Assembly (NCBI GenBank): GCA_027625915.1 | Contig: JANTQA010000023.1 | Location: 14,322,001 to 14,386,000, forward strand | From: Anaeramoeba flamelloides | Taxonomy: Eukaryota; Metamonada; Anaeramoebidae | DNA length: 64,000 nt | Direction of reading: 5' to 3' | Shown here: in pieces, positions 43,501 to 55,192 of the stretch | Numbering within the stretch: position 1 is the stretch's first letter | Layout of the letters: each line of letters begins with the position of its first letter | Position numbers and translations under genes: made by a program | The notes under the pieces: generated by a model | Seen by the model: the letters and a program-made list of their open reading frames with translations, nothing else | Told to the model about the DNA's origin: nothing | The model's database searches: none

Positions 43501-46500
43501 GAAAATTATATCTCTACTAAGTCAATTAAAAAAATCAAAAATTTTACAATTAAAAATGAAAAAAATATTACTGAAAAATTTCATTTTTTTTTCAATTCCT
43601 ATTAATATCTATTAAAGTTGTAAACCTCATTGAAAATTGTTATGTATAATAATGTTTATTATATGAGTGTATTTGAAAAATACAAAATTTAGAGATTTTT
43701 TTTTGAAAAAATTTTCCTTGTACACTACAAGGAAAATTTAAATACCTAAAATTAAAGTTAGCCAAAACTATACGTTGGATTTAAGTTATACTTCTTTTAT
43801 AAATTATTTTTTCAAAGTTATCATAATTTTATGTAATAAAAAAAGGATAGCTATTAAACTCTTGAAAATCTGAATACCCCCCTTTTCAAAAATACCGACT
43901 TTTGAAAAAAACACCTATTTTCAGGGTATTTTTTATATTGGAAAAAGTTGAAATGAATTAATTTTTTGATTGAACATTAAGATTGAAAAAAGAATATATG
44001 TTAAAGCAATTTGCAGAAAAAAAACCGGGAACGTATATAAAAACTCAAACATGGAAAAAAATAAAATGATAAAAAATATTCCAAAAACAGATAAAAAATC
44101 AGATTTTCAATTTAATTGAGCAATATCTTTTGATTGAAATATTTTGTACTATTTTCAAATAGAAAAATATGTTTTCTTTTATACTATTAAAAAAAATACT
44201 TGAAAATTATCTCTCTACTAAGTCAATTAAAAAATTCAAAAATTTTACAATTAAAAATGAAAAAAATATTACTGAAAAATTTCTTTTTTTTTTTCAATTC
44301 CTATTAATATCTATTAAAGTTGTAAACCTCATTGAAAATTGTTATGTATAATAATGTTTATTATATGAGTATATTTCAAAAATACAAAATTTAGAGATTT
44401 TTTTTTGAAAAAATTTTCCTTGTAGTGTAGTGTATTAAATACCTGTCAAAAATATAGAATTAAAGTTTTCTTTTTCATTTTTTAAAAAATTTTTTATTTG
44501 ATAAACAACTTGCATTTTTATTTATCAATGAAATTTACAATTTCAATTCAAAAATTTTAAATATTTTGCTTTTACCCATTACTGGTAACAATTAAAAATA
44601 TTTTGCAATTCGTAGTACTCTTCATAAGTTTGATAATAAAATTATTTTTTTTATTATTAAACTTTGTAAAATAAATTTCCTCAAAATTTTTGAAAAACTT
44701 TGTTATTGTGAAAATATGAGTAAATATTTTGACTTTCGGAGTAAATACAATTCAAAATTGAATATTCAACTATATTTCTTTTTATTCATAAAAATATCAA
44801 TTTTCAAAATCAAAAAATGAAATTTATAAAATTGATTATTAAATAATATAATTTCATCTTCTTAATTTTGATATGAAAACATTCAAATCATAATAAAAAA
44901 AAAAAAAAAAAAAAAGGAACTGGTGATTCAGGAAAATCAACAATTGTAAAACAAATGCAAATTTTATATAAAGGAGGATTTCCGAACGACGAAATTGAAA
45001 TATATAAAAATGTAATACGATCGAATATAAAATCTTATATAAAAACTTTAATCAAGGCATGTGGAACACTTAATATTGAAATCAATGAAAAAAATAGAGA
45101 ATTATCACAAGATTTTTTGCAAACAGTGAGAAAAAATTCTCCAGAAATCACAGAAGAACTCAGGGAAAATTTAAGAACACTATGGAAGGATAAAGGACTT
45201 AAAAAAGCCTATGCAAGAAGGGATGAATTCCAACTACCAGATGCCGCAAATTAGTAAATATTATTAATTATTCTTTTGTTATCTTTATTTTCATATTTAC
45301 ATCCACATACACATCATTATATTATACATTAAAATTTTTTTGGTACAAATTTTTAAAATTAAATATTTTGTACAAATTTTGAAAATAAATATTTTGTATT
45401 ATTTGAAGATTGATATGAAATGAAAAGTCCCCCCCATCACAACCAAAAAGAATTCAGAAAATCGCCTCCAAGTAGAAATAATAAAGCTATCTTGATTTTA
45501 ATTTTGATAAGGATCAATTTAAAATATGCCGATTCTTTCCATTTTAGATATTGTTTTTTTCAATAGTAGAGTTTAAATTAAATTCAATTAACAAAATCTT
45601 ACAATAGATTCTATCTTTGTCGTTAACATAAAACAAAAAAGATAACAAATCATAGATGTATTTTCTTGAAAAGTGCTTTCGTTAAAATAAGATGAGAAAA
45701 CCCAAACGAAGAATTTTCAGGTATTCAACCATAAAATGGTAAATAAATTTGAAATGAACAAAATCCATTTTTTTTTCGATATTTTATTAAATTCCCCCAA
45801 CTCTCTTTGTTCAAAATCAAAAGTGAAATTGTAAAGGAAATTTAATTCGTCTTTTTCAGAGATAATTCAACAAAGCCCCATAAATTAACCTGAATTCAGA
45901 ACACTCCAATTTGAAAAAATATGAAGATCTACGAAACTTACTATCTTTAAAAAAGTTTTGACAAGTAAAAAAAGAAAAAAAAATATGAAAAACAAAATTT
46001 TTTTATTATTTAGCTTTAATCGAGTTGCTTACCTTGACAAACCAAACTTTAAAGCAATGAAAAACCAAAGATCTTTGAAAGATATTAATTCTAAAAGTTA
46101 AGAAGGAGATATAATTGTTTCCTTTGTTTTTGAAAATGACAGAAACCCACAATCTCAAATTTCGATAAACTTTTTAATTTTTATTTCTAATGAATCAATT
46201 TAGTGGCTTTGTTCTTTAACTAATTCTAGATTAGTTTTACAATATGCACTTAACACAATAAACTTTGGAATTATCATAAACTCAAAGATTTCTGGTTTCT
46301 GTGATTTCTGTGATTTCTGTGATTTCTGTGATTTCTGTGATTTCTGTGATTTGAAATTGAAAATAAATTAATTTTCTACAAAGAATTTTAATAGGAGTAA
46401 TATATCCCTTTTTCATACTTTATAAAACACATTTTTTAACTAAAAATATTTATTTATCGCTAAAAAGAAATTTAATATAATTTTTTTTTTTTTTGGAGAA

Positions 46501-48572
46501 GACTAAGGAAGATTTGATTTAAAATAAGTAAAGGTCTTGGATCTTTTGAAAAAAAAATGATAAAATTAAAAAAAATTAAATTTAAAATTAAATCCTTTAG
46601 TTACATTATTTTTTTGTTTCATATATTGTACCAAAAGAATTCAAAACGTTTAAAAATGAATTAAATAACAAAAAAATGTCATTTTTGTTATTTTGAAGAT
46701 TACTGAATGTACCAATTATTAAAATCAAAATTTATACTTTTGTAAAAAACAGAAAAAATTTAATGATCCGAATTATTTTTAATTATTCTTTTATGAAGAA
46801 TCAATGATTAATAATTAATAGATTATTTTTATTCAAGAAATAGCTAAACCCTATTCCAAAAATTTAGACACACCCAAAATCTAAAATAGGCAAAAAAAAC
46901 CCACAATTTTTTATATTTTTCAAAACATAATATTTAATCACATTTAAGTTACCCAGTTTTAACGAATTTATAAGTAATCATTTTTATCCAAATAAAAGAA
47001 AAAAAAAATATAAACTCAAAAATAAAAACGGGTGTGTCCAAAATAATCAAATGAGCAGAACAAAAAATGTAAAATAAATTTTAATCTTTGTAAAATATAT
47101 ATCCTCTTTTCTTAATTCTATTCATTTTATTTATGACATATTTTAAAAAAAATTAAATAGTTTTTTGGATCAAATCGACAAAATTGCTGATAAAAATTAT
47201 CTTCCCCAAGCAGAGGATATTTTATATTGTAGAATCCCAACTGTTGGTGTGAAAGAAATACATTTTGAAGTTAATAAACATCTTTGGAGGTTTGTCCCCC
47301 CCCTCTTTTTTTTTTTTAATATTTTTTCTATTATCTATTTTAATTAACCCAAGTCTTATAAATAAACAATAATTGTGTATTGTATAACTCTATTTGAAAA
47401 AACATCAAAAATCAAAAATATACTTTAAATTATCACTAATTTTAAAAATTCATTTTTTTATTTAATATTAAGTCCAGAAAATAAAAGATTTTGTTAAAAT
47501 TTAATTTTTTTTGTTTATATTTATTAACTTTTAAGAAGATATAAAACAAATGATTATTAAATTTTTTTTAAAGATCTTTAAAAATGTTTTCTAAACTTTA
47601 CGAGGATAATAAAGTTTATTTCTTTTTAAAATTACCTCATCAATTATAAAAGAAAAAATACTAAATTTATTTCAAAACAAAAAATAGAACAAGCAAAAGA
47701 AAATATTGAATTTAAGAAAAAAAAGAATTAAATAATATTCTAGATATAGAAACAGTTAATTTCATACTGATCTTCAGTTTTCTTAACACCTTTTATTTAA
47801 TTTTTAATAAAATTTTTATAATTTTTTTAAAGATCGAAATTAATTCACAAAAATTTCTTTTCAGTTTTTTTTTTTTAATTAACTTTTAAAAACATTCAAT
47901 ATTTTTTTTTTACAAATATTCATTATTTAAATTAAATAAAATTATAGACTCATTGATGTTGGAGGACAAAGAAGTGAAAGAAGAAAATGGATTCATCAGT
48001 TTGATGATGTTAATCTGTTAATATTTATTGTTGCAGCAAGCGAATACAACCAATTATTATATGAAGAGCAAAATACAAATAGGATGCAAGAAAGTTTACA
48101 AGTTTTTAAAAAGCATGTTAATAATGACTTTTTTAAGAAAAAAGATTTGGTACTGTTGTTAAATAAAATAGATCTTTTTAAAGAAAAAGTCAAAAAATAC
48201 CCACTTACAAAATGCTTCCCCGAATATGAAGGTGGTGATAATTATGAAAAATCCATAAGGTATATTAAAAAGCAATACCTTTCACAAGTTAAAAAAAGGA
48301 AAAAAAGAAAAGTTTCTTGCCATTATACTTGCTCAACAGATACAGATATGGTAATTTTACTTTAATCTTATTTTTCTTACTTTTCCAATTATTTTTTATT
48401 TTTTCATTTCCTTTTCCTTATTATTATTATTCTTATAATAATCTTATAATTACTGTAATTATTTCAATTATTAATTTTCTAAATAATACAATTAAAACAA
48501 TAGACAAAAAAAGTAATTGAAAGTGTAATGAATGCAATTATTAAATCAGATATCAACAGATATTTTATCTAG
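40513..48572 (+). CDS. Heterotrimeric G-protein alpha subunit, 5 exons
   Basis: Exons are 40513-40642, 44917-45253, 47161-47289, 47948-48350 and 48504-48572, all GT-AG, giving 355 residues, the normal size. Gly2 is placed for N-myristoylation (MGKKQS), followed by a very Lys-rich N-terminus. The P-loop is GTGDSGKST (44-52, first Gly codon split by intron 1). Switch I has CRIPTVG with Arg180 and Thr183, the switch/catalytic arginine and Mg-binding threonine. Switch II is DVGGQRSERRKW with catalytic Gln206. Guanine specificity: NKID (271-274) and TCSTDT (326-331). All GTPase motifs are intact. The C-terminus INRYFI lacks the Cys at -4 that pertussis toxin modifies. It would couple membrane receptors to effectors; the partner is unknown. 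Introns 1 and 2 are swollen by repeats. Confidence 0.95.
41103..41235. repeat. Hairpin-bearing duplicated sequence, copy 2 (in intron 1)
   Basis: It shares with 40300-40432 CACTTTTACAAAG, CTTTTAAAAGTGTTGTAA, ATATTTGAAAGG, TTAAAG and GAAAGCTT in the same order and spacing. The hairpin arms are kept in both copies while the loop differs (CATCGTG against GATGGCG). Confidence 0.7.
41401..41563. repeat. Palindromic GGTATTTGAAT MITE, well-preserved copy
   Basis: It starts GGTATTTGAATTCTAAATGG and ends TTTTCCCATTTAGAATTC then AAATACT. The arms are nearly complementary. Confidence 0.75.
41880..42485. mobile_element. About 600-bp element with long inverted termini
   Basis: The left arm (TTTTTAATGCCACGAAATTG, GAGTATAATTTTTCTTTTAA, AAATTATGATG) is matched on the right by CATCATAATTTTGATTTTAA, AATTATACTC and CCAATTTCGTGGCATTAAAA. 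The pairing extends about 100 bp per arm with few mismatches. The interior (about 42000-42300) resembles 50180-50400. No coding sequence. Confidence 0.7.
43025..43720. mobile_element. CACTACAAGG transposon, twin copy 1
   Basis: It starts CACTACAAGGAAAATTT after TA and ends TTTTCCTTG. It matches the directly following copy across about 700 bp with few differences. The normal right end CCTTGTAGTG is shortened at the junction, where CCTTG-TA-CACTACAAGG joins the two copies. A reversed, partly lost copy is at 15338-15977. It is non-coding and TA-flanked, a likely Tc1/mariner-type passenger. Confidence 0.75.
43723..44427. mobile_element. CACTACAAGG transposon, twin copy 2
   Basis: Complete at both ends: CACTACAAGGAAAATTT at the left, AAATTTTCCTTGTAGTG at the right, with TA on both sides (43721-43722 and 44428-44429). 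It has the same orientation as copy 1. Long A/T runs differ slightly in length between the copies, but the rest is nearly identical, indicating a recent tandem duplication or insertion at the end of copy 1. Confidence 0.8.
46296..46349. repeat. Minisatellite, 9-bp unit x 6
   Basis: The unit TTTCTGTGA is repeated six times without error inside intron 2 of the G alpha gene. The uniformity suggests recent expansion. Confidence 0.9.
46849..47072 (+). mobile_element. Mariner/pogo-like transposon end fragment, copy M4
   Basis: It starts CCCTATTCCAAAAATTTAGA followed by CACACCCAAAATC, the same terminus as M3, and matches about 220 bp inward (AAGTAATCATTTTTATCCAA, GGGTGTGTCCAAAATAATCA). The other end is absent. 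It lies 88 bp before exon 3 of the G alpha gene. Confidence 0.65.
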
Positions 48573-50457
48573 ATGAGTAACAAGGAAACGAATATATAAA
48601 ACAATCTTATATAAAAACACAATCAATAATAAAAAAAATAAAAAAAAAAAATTAAATTAAATTAATATTTAACAAAAGATATCACAAAATAGAGTTGATA
48701 TTCGAAAAATTCTTTTTTAATTTTTTTTATTTCTCTCTTAAATTTTGCTTTTTTTCATTTTATTTGTTTTAAAAAATTTTAAATTTATTTTTCATAATAA
48801 AATTTGATATTATATATATATATATATATAATAACAATACCAAACAGAAATATTTTATTCTACAAATCAAGTAGAATTTTTTAAACATCATATTTCTTCA
48901 TTTCCTTTTTTAACTTTATAACTTTTAATAAAATTATTTATGGGAATTTTTTTCTCATTTTTTATTATTTTTTAAAATCAATAAATACCAATTTGAAATA
49001 TTTAAATTAAATCCCTCAATAAAATTTTCCACACAATTTTCCCAACTAACGTTTATTTTAATGCTTCAGATGTTCTCTTATCTTTCAAATTGAACTTCTT
49101 TAATTTAATCAGATTGATCAATACACTTTTTTTTCCATTCATTTTATAAAAAGACTTGGCCTTATTCAGAAATGGAATAGTTCAACTTATCAGTTTAAAA
49201 TGAAACTTTATACAGGTGTCTTTGCTCTTAATTTTCGAAAGTGTAAATTCTTGATACCAAAAACATTGGAAAATCATCAAAACGTAATTTTAAATGAAAA
49301 TCAAGAATATGACTTGCGAACGATACATCTTTTGTCGCAAATAGTTGGGTTATTCTAATTTTTTATTGACAATTATTATAATTCTTTAAGAGAATTCGAC
49401 AAAATATCTTAAATTTCTGGTGTCAATCCAATTTTTGAAAGAATTTACTACTCTTACCCAATTAAAAATTCAACACAAGCTATAACCCAAATCAAGGATT
49501 CAGGAAGAATAATATGAGCATCTAAGCAAATAGTTTTATTTTAATATAAAACGAAACTAGTAAAAGGATTTATTTTCTGAATAAAACAGAAAATCACAAG
49601 ATATAGATCACAAGGTTTCCAGAATTCAGAAGAAGGAACTAAAATCTCGAATTTTACTCAGTCATTTTAAATTCGACAAAATAACACTAGAAACCGGTAA
49701 ATTTCAAATACCTCTTAGTTAATGTAAAAAAAAAAAAGAAAAAATGGATTCAGTTTTCAATGTTATTGGTTCATATAAACAAGAAGAAAAACCTATATGT
49801 GAGATTTCATAAAAATTAATAAATATTTTGTATGTTTAGTTTTTCTTTTTTAATCCAAAAATCACAACTAAAGGATCAGATCTTTTTACCCAAAATTAAT
49901 TAATGAAAAAAAGAATTTCTTTTGAACAATGGGGACCTATTTCTCTATAATTGTAATGGAATTATTTTTTATGGACTTTACTTATATCTATGTGAAAATA
50001 TTTACTCTATAACAGTTTATAAAGAAATAAATATAATAGCTACTAAATCATTACTATAAACGAATTTTGAAAATTTTTATATTTTGAAATCTATTCAAAT
50101 AATTGGTAATTTTGGTTGTAACCCTTTTATACCCCTTGAAAAAATTACTACATTAGTAAAAAGTATCATAAGATTTTAATTATAAAATAATAGTAAAGGC
50201 TCTTTGTTTTCAAATTTCTTTTAATGTCTTTTCCCTTCATTTCAAAACAAAAACCAAGTCTATAAATTATATTCATTATTCAGATTAAAACATATTCCAA
50301 ATAAAAAATGAAACTAAAATCTAAAAATAATCCATTTTCTAAATTTAAATTAAATTGAAAAATATGTAAAAATCAACTTTTTTGGGTTTTTATACAAATA
50401 TTTATATATAAATACGAACTTATCTCTAAAAGTTAATAATTGTATTCTAAACTCTTT
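48573..50457. other. Intergenic region 3' of G alpha, nothing recognised
   Basis: A TA microsatellite lies near 48808-48832. The 50180-50400 part resembles the interior of the element at 41880-42485 (for example CATTT-AAAACAAAAACCAA). No gene was supported. Confidence 0.4.
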
Positions 50458-50970
50458 TTCAAAAATTGTGACTCACCTGAAATAATAAATTGAAAAAAAA
50501 AAATTATCCTTTAGTATTCAAGAACAATTAATAATTAAATATGATTTGTAATTCACTTTTAAGTTATTCTAAATATATAAAAGCCTGATATATTAAAAAT
50601 TAAAAAACAAATAAAACCAAAAACTAAAAAAAAATGAGTCACAATTTATGAAATGAGCATTACCCATTTTTTATTACTGAACTTTCACTGAAAAAAAGTT
50701 GAAGAACAAGATTTTTTATGAATAATTAAATCCATTTTCAAAGATACTACATAGTCGAAATTTTCATAGTGATTATTTGTGTTTTCGAAGATCTCTTTTT
50801 TTTTTCCAAATGATCTTTTTTCAAAAGAAAAAAAAAAGCAAAACTAAAATTTGCAAAATTAGAAAAAATGATTCTGATCCAAAAATTTGAAAATATTTTT
50901 TGTAAAGAATACTGGAATAAACCCTCAAAACAACTCCCATTAACAGTATAAAGTGAGTCAAAATTTATGA
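50458..50970. repeat. Dispersed repeat with GTGAGTC inverted ends
   Basis: CAAAAATTGTGACTCACCTG at the left and GTGAGTCAAAATTTATG near 50943 at the right form an inverted pair. The block also matches 62640-63290 in the same order: TCCTTTAGTATT, GATTTGTAAT-CACTTTTAA, TTGAAGATC-TTTTTT-like text and TTAGAAAAAATGATT. It is non-coding and probably a non-autonomous element. Confidence 0.55.
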
Positions 50971-52850
50971 AAAATAGTTTATTTTAATTTGAAAATTTTC
51001 AATTTTAGATATCTCTCACTCCCTTGATGTCAAGAAATATGTAAATAAAGATACAAATAATTTTCCTTTTTTTGAACTAATGTTTTTTTATCAAAATTGT
51101 ATTCAGAATTATTTTTATTTATAGTAATCATAGACGAACCAAATTTTATTTGAAACAAACAATTAATATTTTTAAATCATGTTCAATCCATTGTTAAAGG
51201 CTAAAACAGATAAAATACAAATTTTAAAAAAGTAAAAAATTATACCACCCAAAAAATCTTGATGATTTTTAGAAGATAATCTTTTAGGAAAACATTTTCT
51301 ATATCTTAACTTTTATACAGGATTTTTGTGATTTTTTATTATAAAGTTATTTAATATTTACTAAAACATGTTATTATTTCAATGACGCTACGATTTGGGA
51401 ACCTTAATTGTAAATAGAATTTAAGTCTTATAATCAATAATTTTTTTACAAGACCATTAATTAATAAAATTTCTATATTGATAATTGCCTTTTTTTTTAT
51501 TATTATTTTTTTTTTTTTGAGAAATTAACCTAAATATAAATTCAATAGGGATATTACAACTTTCTCATTTAACGAAAAGAAATCAATAAGTTTATTTTTA
51601 CTTAAGACGGTAGATACACTATAATACATGATAAAAATTTGAGAGAGACAAGAAAAGAGTATTTTTTTTAGTGACGTGTGATCGTAGATTCTCTAAAAAA
51701 ATTTTTTTAAAAAATTATTTGATATTTTTTTTTTTAGTAATGTTAAAAAATAAAAAAATCATAAAAGAATTGATAAAATTGGTTCGATTTTTATTTTTTT
51801 TTATAATTAACAAGTTTTTTTTTTGGGGAAATATACTTTTAGATTCTTAGAATAAAACTTATATCTATTTTATAGTTTTAAATTTGATTGAATATAATCA
51901 TATTCACTTCTCCCATTCGACAAATTAAAGTGTTTAAAACCCTAACCAATTTTTTTAAGAGATAATTAAAATTTCTTGGAATCCTTTTAGCTATTTGAAT
52001 CACATTTGTGTTTTCTTTTGTGATTCTCCCCATTGTAATGTTGTTGTATTTTTTAAACAAAATACATTTATCATAAATGTTACCGATAAAAAAACATTCT
52101 TATTGCTTTTTATTGTCATCAAAAAAAAAATTTAAAAATGATGAAAAAATAAAAAATGAAAAAATAAAATATCACCTTAGAATGTTAAGACACGGAGAAA
52201 AGATAAGCTATTCAACATTCGAAACACAATTTTAAGTAATTCAACTCAACATTCTATTGTGGGAATTTTTTTGAGACTTTGAACAAAAGAATTTAAAAAA
52301 TCTTATGAATTAAGTACTTTCAATAATAAAAATCAATGAGGTACATCCCAAGTACAAAATGATATTTTCTGATCCTCTTCAAAATTGTAAAAAAGTGAAA
52401 AATTTTCCTTTACCCTGGCTACTCTCTTAGGAATAGAACCTTAAAGAATCAATACCATATTTACTTTTATTTATTTAAGTTAATTTTATTTGATCAATTA
52501 ATGCCTCTGTCTTTTTTTGAAAAGAAACACACTTTTTATTTTAAAATACAGATTAATATTATATATATATATATATTGTTGCCAAAAAAAAAATATTTGA
52601 CATGGAAATAGATTCCTGGAAAGATATTTAATTGTGAATATGAATAAAATCATTGTTTAATTGCAAATTTTTAAAATTAAATCCTTTTTATAAATAACAT
52701 ATTTTTTTATGAAAATAGTAATAAACTTACGTAAAGCTCATTAAATTAAGAGTGTCTATAGAATACTTAAGTAATTTTTTGACAATATCAAAGTAGATCA
52801 ACCTTTTTTGAAAAAAAAATCAAGTTCATAGGGAAGATAGCTAAAATTTG
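50971..52850. other. AT-rich intergenic DNA, nothing recognised
   Basis: No gene, RNA or clear repeat was found by eye. A TA microsatellite lies at 52557-52576. Confidence 0.35.
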
Positions 52851-53540
52851 TAAAATGTTACTTTTCCTTCTTGTTTTTTGATTGTTTGAATGGTGTTTTG
52901 AACAAGTCTAATTTAATTAATAATCTTTCTAATAAATGGGTGAGTTATAATTTTAAAAGTTTGATTCTTCAAAAACAGGTTTTGTTTTTAAATAAAAGAA
53001 ATTTTCCTAATATTAACAATGAAAAATCCTATAAGGGATTTTTTTTTACTTACTAAATCTTTTTACAACAATATATTATTTTGAGCACAGTAATTAACTA
53101 TTAATAAATAGGAGTGAATAAGTAACACACGATAATGTATTGTTTATTCCCATCCAAATGAAGTCGATAAAGAATAACAAATCTTCGAAAATATCTTATC
53201 AAAAAAAATTTTTTCATTCTATACTTCAACAAATTAATCAGGAAAGTAATCTTTTTTATTCTTTCATTGAAAAGAAAAAATTGGTTTCCAATACACAACT
53301 TCTGTTGTCTATTATTTTGGTTTGTACTTTGATTAATTTCCAAGTCTTCTTACTAACAAATTTCTAGAACCAAAACTTAATTTAATAAAATCTGTAAAAA
53401 TTTCATCCAAAAAAAATTTGAGAAAAATTGAAAATTTAAAGATTTAAGGGACTTCTATTAAATTTTTCTTAGGTAAATTTTATAGAGATTTAGATTTTTT
53501 TTTACCAACTTACTTAGATTTGAAATCAAAGTGAAAAAAT
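52851..53540 (+). pseudogene. Coding-like relic, family not recognised
   Basis: Several plus-strand segments look protein-coding in different frames: FDCLNGVLNKSNLINN at about 52874, KISYQKKFFHSILQQIN at about 53180, EPKLNLIKSVKISSKKNL at about 53367 and FYRDLDFFLPTYLDL at about 53475. Codon use favours third-position T as in real exons here, but no continuous gene, start or domain can be recognised. It may be the remains of a mobile-element protein or of a host gene. Confidence 0.25.
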
Positions 53541-55192
53541 TCCTTGTGATAGTAATGAAATCTCTATGAATGGCATTCATTAAATTTAGTTTTTGCTTTT
53601 ATAGAAATAAAAAATTATTCCTTTTTTTCACTTTTTAGAAAGTTGCTTTTTTTCAACTTTTGGTAAAAATACAAAAAATATAAAAAAATATAAGCAAGAA
53701 AGTAAAAACTTGTTATTTTTGTGGAAGATGTATAAAAAATAATTTCAAATATAAACCTAAAATGGTTTTTTTTTGTATTTGCATCAAAAGCAGTTTGATT
53801 TGAAAAAACTATGCAATATATGTTTTACTCTAAATAAAAGATTTGTCTGTCTATTTGTACCATTCTTTTTTTTTCTTAAAACCACTTTTTGAGTTTACAC
53901 TCTTTCGTTTTTGTCAAATTTGGAGTTTTAAAAAGTTGTCCCAAATTACCATTCTAAAAGTATTTGTTAGTGTCAAAAAAAAAAAAAAGAAAAAAATAAG
54001 AACTATTTTTGATAAAAAGTAATTATTGAGAAAACAATTTAAGTTCTTTATAGAGTCAGGTTGGATGAACAGAAGCCAAAGAGAAAATATTCATCAGTTT
54101 TAAATTATGATTTCGTTTTTAAAATGATAATAAATAATAATTATTGAGAAAATAATTAAATTCAAGATAAATCAAAAAATTCTCATCTGTTAAAGATCTT
54201 TTTTTTAAATAAATTTTTAAAAGTCACTTTTTGTGAGAGAATTGTAAAATTTTAAAAAAACAAGAGTTAAAAGTTCTAACATTGAAAAACCATTTTTTAT
54301 TTTCAATTTTAAACATATTTCTCGATAAGGATTCCTTATTTAGAAATTGGTCAAAAAAAATAATTAATAGAGACTAGTCCCTTAACCCATGTTTATTTTG
54401 GGTTCACTTTCTTTTCACCAAGAGATCAGCAAAGGGTACCTTGGTATCAAAAGTTTCAATATTCTATCACACTCAAAAAATCTTTTTTCCTAAAGTTGTT
54501 GTTGCATTAAAAATTTTCAAAATGGAAAAATGTTACTACCTAATCAAGATCACAAATTGTCTCAAAAATCTTTTAGCTAAAAAGGGAAAATAATAAAATG
54601 CAAAAACAATGGTTATTGTACACAATCCAACAAACTTAAAGGAGATATCCACAAACCAAAGTATCAATCAAAAGAACAGTTTTGTTAAAAAAGTGGAAAT
54701 TTTCTTACCTTTACTATGTTTTCCGGTTTTCATAATAAAAAAGTAAAATGGATCTGGATTTTTTTAACTGGTTCAAAATCCTGACAAAGATCACGTTTTT
54801 GATTGAATATTTTCCAATTGCACAATACATTTGTTTCTTTAAGATTTTTCAGGAACCCTCAAATTTCTCAATACCAAATATAAGAAACACAACCCGAATA
54901 ATTTTTTTTAAACAAGATCCTAATACAAAATATAAAACCTTTGTTGTTTGAAAAAACTTTACCTCAAAGAAAGGGTAGTTCATGGTTTGGAAGAAAGAAG
55001 GTGTTTTTATTAACGAATAACCTTTCTTACATCATACCAAATATTCGAAATATTATAAAAATAAATTTCCAATAACTTAAAAATCATTTTTTTTTATTGT
55101 TACTTTTTTACTTTTCAAAAAGTTTTTATTTTTTTTTTTTTTTTTTTTTTTTTTATTTTTCCTTTTTCATTTAAAATTATTTTTTATTCATC
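53541..55192. other. Intergenic region before the VWA gene
   Basis: No exon was supported. The last 70 bases before the ATG at 55193 hold very long T runs (55130-55155 is almost pure T). Confidence 0.4.

Larger units (their letters stand above)
40643..44916 (+). other. 4.3-kb first intron of the G alpha gene, filled with mobile DNA
   Basis: The intron splits the first P-loop glycine codon. In order it holds the second copy of the 5'-flank hairpin block (41103-41235), a GGTATTTGAAT palindrome (41401-41563), a long-TIR element (41880-42485) and twin CACTACAAGG elements (43025-44427). It ends in an A run directly before the AG. Splicing must remove all of it, since the flanking exons join perfectly in frame. 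Confidence 0.85.

Noticed and set aside
43430-44351. Open frames in the twin CACTACAAGG elements
   Set aside because: The two near-identical copies give frames shifted against each other with no shared protein, so they are not coding.
54748-54951. 67-codon frame starting MDLDFFNWFK
   Set aside because: Has an ATG and fair composition, but no homologous motif, no leader like other genes here and no splice partners; not enough to call a gene.
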